Below the pieces are notes generated by a model, which was not told the origin of the DNA, searched no databases, and saw only the letters and a program-made list of their open reading frames with translations. 64,000 bases of DNA from positions 122,324 to 186,323 of the forward strand of contig NZ_LGIQ01000007.1 in assembly GCF_001187725.1 (NCBI RefSeq), in the 5' to 3' direction. The translations under genes were made by a program, and so were the position numbers. The DNA is from Brevibacillus reuszeri. GTDB taxonomy: Bacteria; Bacillota; Bacilli; Brevibacillales; Brevibacillaceae. Positions 61,965-64,000 of the stretch are shown in pieces (position 1 is the stretch's first letter; each line of letters begins with the position of its first letter).

Positions 61965-62107
61965 GGGTAAGTGGACGGGAGTGGCGCAGCTCACCGTCGC
62001 CATCACTCCGCTCGCTAGGTTCGGACAGACTCTTAATGAATGAACTGGTGGATGTTTGTATTTGATCTTCACTTTCCTAATTTGGATTAACTAAGGGGGG
62101 ATACACT

Positions 62108-63007
62108 GTGGAATTGCGCCAGCTTGAATATTTTATTCAAATTTGCAAATCAGGAAGTTTCACCAAAGCTAAAGAAGAATTAGGTGTGACTCAGCCTACA
62201 CTAAGTCAACAAATGCGGGTTTTGGAAGATGAGTATAATATTCAATTGTTCGATCGGGGAAATAAGGGAGTTGAAGTAACGGAAGCGGGAAAAATTCTCT
62301 TGAATAAGGGCAACGCTATTATGAATCTTCTTGAGGAGGCGCGAAATGAAATAAATGGCCGAAACAATAAATCTACAGAAACAATTTCTATTGGATGTTG
62401 TCCTACTGAACTTGAATATCTTGCTCCTTACTTTATGAGATTTCACCAAAAGTACCCGAATATTTTATTAAAAATTATCGATGCAGAGGATGCCGAGAAT
62501 AAAGTTTTGGAACAAAAGGTAGACTTTGGAATTACTGCATATCCAGTTTCTGATGCTTCAGTCATTTCTACTTATTTGTATAGACAAGAAATGGCGCTAT
62601 TGATTCACTCAGAACATCCTCTGGCCGATAAGTCTTCGATTCCTTTTCGATCTTTGAAGCAAATGAATTCGATCATGTTCAGAGAACAAAACAAATCATT
62701 AATTAATATGTATTGTTTCTCTTGGGGCTTTACCTTGAAGTCGATAATAGAAACTTCCTCCACTTCAGTATTGATTCATTGGGTTCGTCATGGACTTGGA
62801 GCAGCTCTTATACCAACATCTTTGCTCGAAAGTTTATGGGACGATTCTTTGCGTATTGTCAAATTAGAAGGCCATATTCCTTATTGGGAAATATCTCTTG
62901 TATATCATAATACTGTAACTATGAGGTCCACTGCACGCATATTCATTGAAGAGATGAATTCGTATGTAAGAGAGGTTGAGGTGAATCTTTCATGTTCAGG
63001 CAATTAG
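62108..63007 (+). CDS. LysR-family regulator A (CynR-like)
   Basis: 299 residues from GTG 62108, behind AAGGGGGG. The N-terminal wHTH is ELRQLEYFIQICKSGSFTKA, then VTQPTLSQQMRVLEDEYNIQL. The periplasmic-binding-type effector domain follows (ISIGCCPTELEYLAPYFMRF, ALLIHSEHPLADKS, HGLGAALIPTSLLE). It overlaps the next LysR gene by 16 nt, and the two are clearly paralogous in the DNA-binding part. Activates or represses a neighbouring operon outside the window, probably. Confidence 0.92.
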   Translation: MELRQLEYFIQICKSGSFTKAKEELGVTQPTLSQQMRVLEDEYNIQLFDRGNKGVEVTEAGKILLNKGNAIMNLLEEARNEINGRNNKSTETISIGCCPTELEYLAPYFMRFHQKYPNILLKIIDAEDAENKVLEQKVDFGITAYPVSDASVISTYLYRQEMALLIHSEHPLADKSSIPFRSLKQMNSIMFREQNKSLINMYCFSWGFTLKSIIETSSTSVLIHWVRHGLGAALIPTSLLESLWDDSLRIVKLEGHIPYWEISLVYHNTVTMRSTARIFIEEMNSYVREVEVNLSCSGN

Positions 63008-63852
63008 AATGTTTCATTCAAATTTGCAAAGAAGGAAGCTTTACTAAGGCTGCAGAAGTTTTAATGACTACTCAACCTACTTTAAGTCAACAGATTCGTT
63101 CTCTAGAGGTAGAAGTTGGAACCCCTTTGTTTGAGAGAGTTGGTAGAGGAGTAAGGATTACAGCTGACGGGGAAATACTTTACGAAAAAGCTCTTTCCGT
63201 GATGAGGCTCATTGATGAATCGAAGAAAGAAACTTACGAGTTACGCAATGCTCGGGCAAATAAACTGTCGATAGGCATTTCGCCCATGGACTTTTCTTGT
63301 TTAGTACCCCGTTTTTTGAAATTCCATGAACAGTATCCTGACATTACATTAAAATTTGCCAGTGCAGAAAATACATCACAGCAAATATTGAGTAGTAGTA
63401 TCGATATTGGCATTGCCGACAATTATAATCCAAATAAAGAAATTCATATGATGCACCTGTATAAAGAAGAGCAAGCATTGGTCGTTTATGCGGATCATCC
63501 ATGGGCAGATCGAACCTTTGTTTTTTTTCATGAGCTAGAAGAATTAGAATCTTCCTTATTCGTTGGGGATATAAGTTTAATCGAGCATCTCCATACATTC
63601 AGCGCTAAAATCGCCAAATCCTTGCAATCAAAGTTTGAGTCAACTTCCACGGCAATTCTTCTTTCTATGGTACTACATAAGATGGGGGTAGCTATTTTAC
63701 CTACTTCTTTAATTGAAAACTTTTCTGGTCAACAATTGAAAATGATTCGTCTCGTCGGTCCAACGCCTGTTCGTGAGATCAAGCTTATTTTTAAAAAGTA
63801 TCATTACAATAATCCTTCTGTTCAGAAATGTATCGATTTTTTTCTGGAATAA
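62992..63852 (+). CDS. LysR-family regulator B (tandem paralogue)
   Basis: 286 residues; its ATG lies inside the last codons of regulator A, so the two are translationally coupled. It starts FRQLECFIQICKEGSFTKAA and continues TTQPTLSQQIRSLEVEVGTP, nearly identical in layout to A, with a diverged ligand domain (ISPMDFSCLVPRFLKFHEQY, LVVYADHPWADRTF, HKMGVAILPTSLIE). Tandem, overlapping LysR paralogues are unusual and could form a heteromer. Confidence 0.92.
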   Translation: MFRQLECFIQICKEGSFTKAAEVLMTTQPTLSQQIRSLEVEVGTPLFERVGRGVRITADGEILYEKALSVMRLIDESKKETYELRNARANKLSIGISPMDFSCLVPRFLKFHEQYPDITLKFASAENTSQQILSSSIDIGIADNYNPNKEIHMMHLYKEEQALVVYADHPWADRTFVFFHELEELESSLFVGDISLIEHLHTFSAKIAKSLQSKFESTSTAILLSMVLHKMGVAILPTSLIENFSGQQLKMIRLVGPTPVREIKLIFKKYHYNNPSVQKCIDFFLE

Positions 63853-64000
63853 TCAAAAAAGTTGGCAGGCCCATCGCAAATCGGGCTGGGATCATTAGCT
63901 GAGAGTAGCTTCTAAGCCAGGGAAGGTTTATGCAACGGAGTCGAAAGGCCTGAAAGAGGCGGCAGGGAAGATAGATAGGTATCAGGGTGCTGGATATATA
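63853..64000 (+). other. Right-edge sequence, possible cut gene
   Basis: From about 63915 an open frame (KPGKVYATESKGLKEAAGKI, then DRYQGAGY) runs into the window end without a visible start. It might be the 5' part of a gene continued outside; too little is present to name it. Confidence 0.3.

Overview
The window looks like a chromosome segment of a spore-forming, Gram-positive Bacillota, most probably Brevibacillus or a close relative. The grounds are Bacillus-type ribosome binding sites, frequent TTG/GTG starts, sporulation and spore-surface genes (YjcZ-like peptide, SpoIIP-type amidase, BclA-like collagen protein, DUF4183 proteins), MurB, a Dpp-type peptide transporter and SelO. The genus call is inference; no rRNA or complete tRNA is present.

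Layout. 0-15 kb is accessory and decayed. It holds a phage endolysin remnant, an alpha/beta hydrolase, a 30-residue YjcZ-type peptide, the 3' half of a tRNA next to possible integrase debris, a frameshifted TolC/HlyD remnant, phage tail and lysis debris with nonsense mutations, two DUF4183 proteins and a Cry-like insecticidal toxin with a lectin-like C-terminus. 15-25 kb is a patchwork of small stress, macro-domain, GIY-YIG, GNAT, DUF3885 and NERD genes with several broken genes. 25-33 kb carries a MarR regulator with a hydrolase, an SH3b-SpoIIP protein, an O-methyltransferase and a CPBP protease. 33-40.5 kb holds an M20 peptidase followed by a complete Dpp/Opp-type ABC transporter. 40.9-50.6 kb contains a MutS2-like ATPase lacking Smr, an A-type Fe-S carrier, MurB, a SufR-like regulator, SelO and an M24B aminopeptidase. 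51-64 kb has a large collagen-like protein, an IS110 relic, an MDR oxidoreductase, a TetR-controlled MFS pump, a broken PLD-like gene and two overlapping LysR genes.

The most notable structure is a set of four dispersed elements of roughly 190 nt, three on + between 8.9 and 12.65 kb and one on - at 48.9-49.07 kb. Each ends in a 34-nt group II intron domain V hairpin with a GAAA loop, followed by a domain VI-like hairpin whose basal stem shows a compensatory change. Directly after each element, in the same phase, runs a different coding segment that has no start codon or ribosome binding site of its own at the conserved N-terminus, and each segment has its own terminator. The same in-frame TAA closes the frame four codons upstream in every copy. 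This is the arrangement expected of alternative 3' exons spliced (in cis or trans) to a 5' exon held elsewhere. It resembles the alternatively spliced group II intron of a Clostridium tetani surface-layer gene. No 5' intron half or intron reverse transcriptase is visible here, so splicing is a hypothesis. One copy (12.6 kb) has both a damaged domain V and a frameshifted exon, as expected if RNA and exon decay together.
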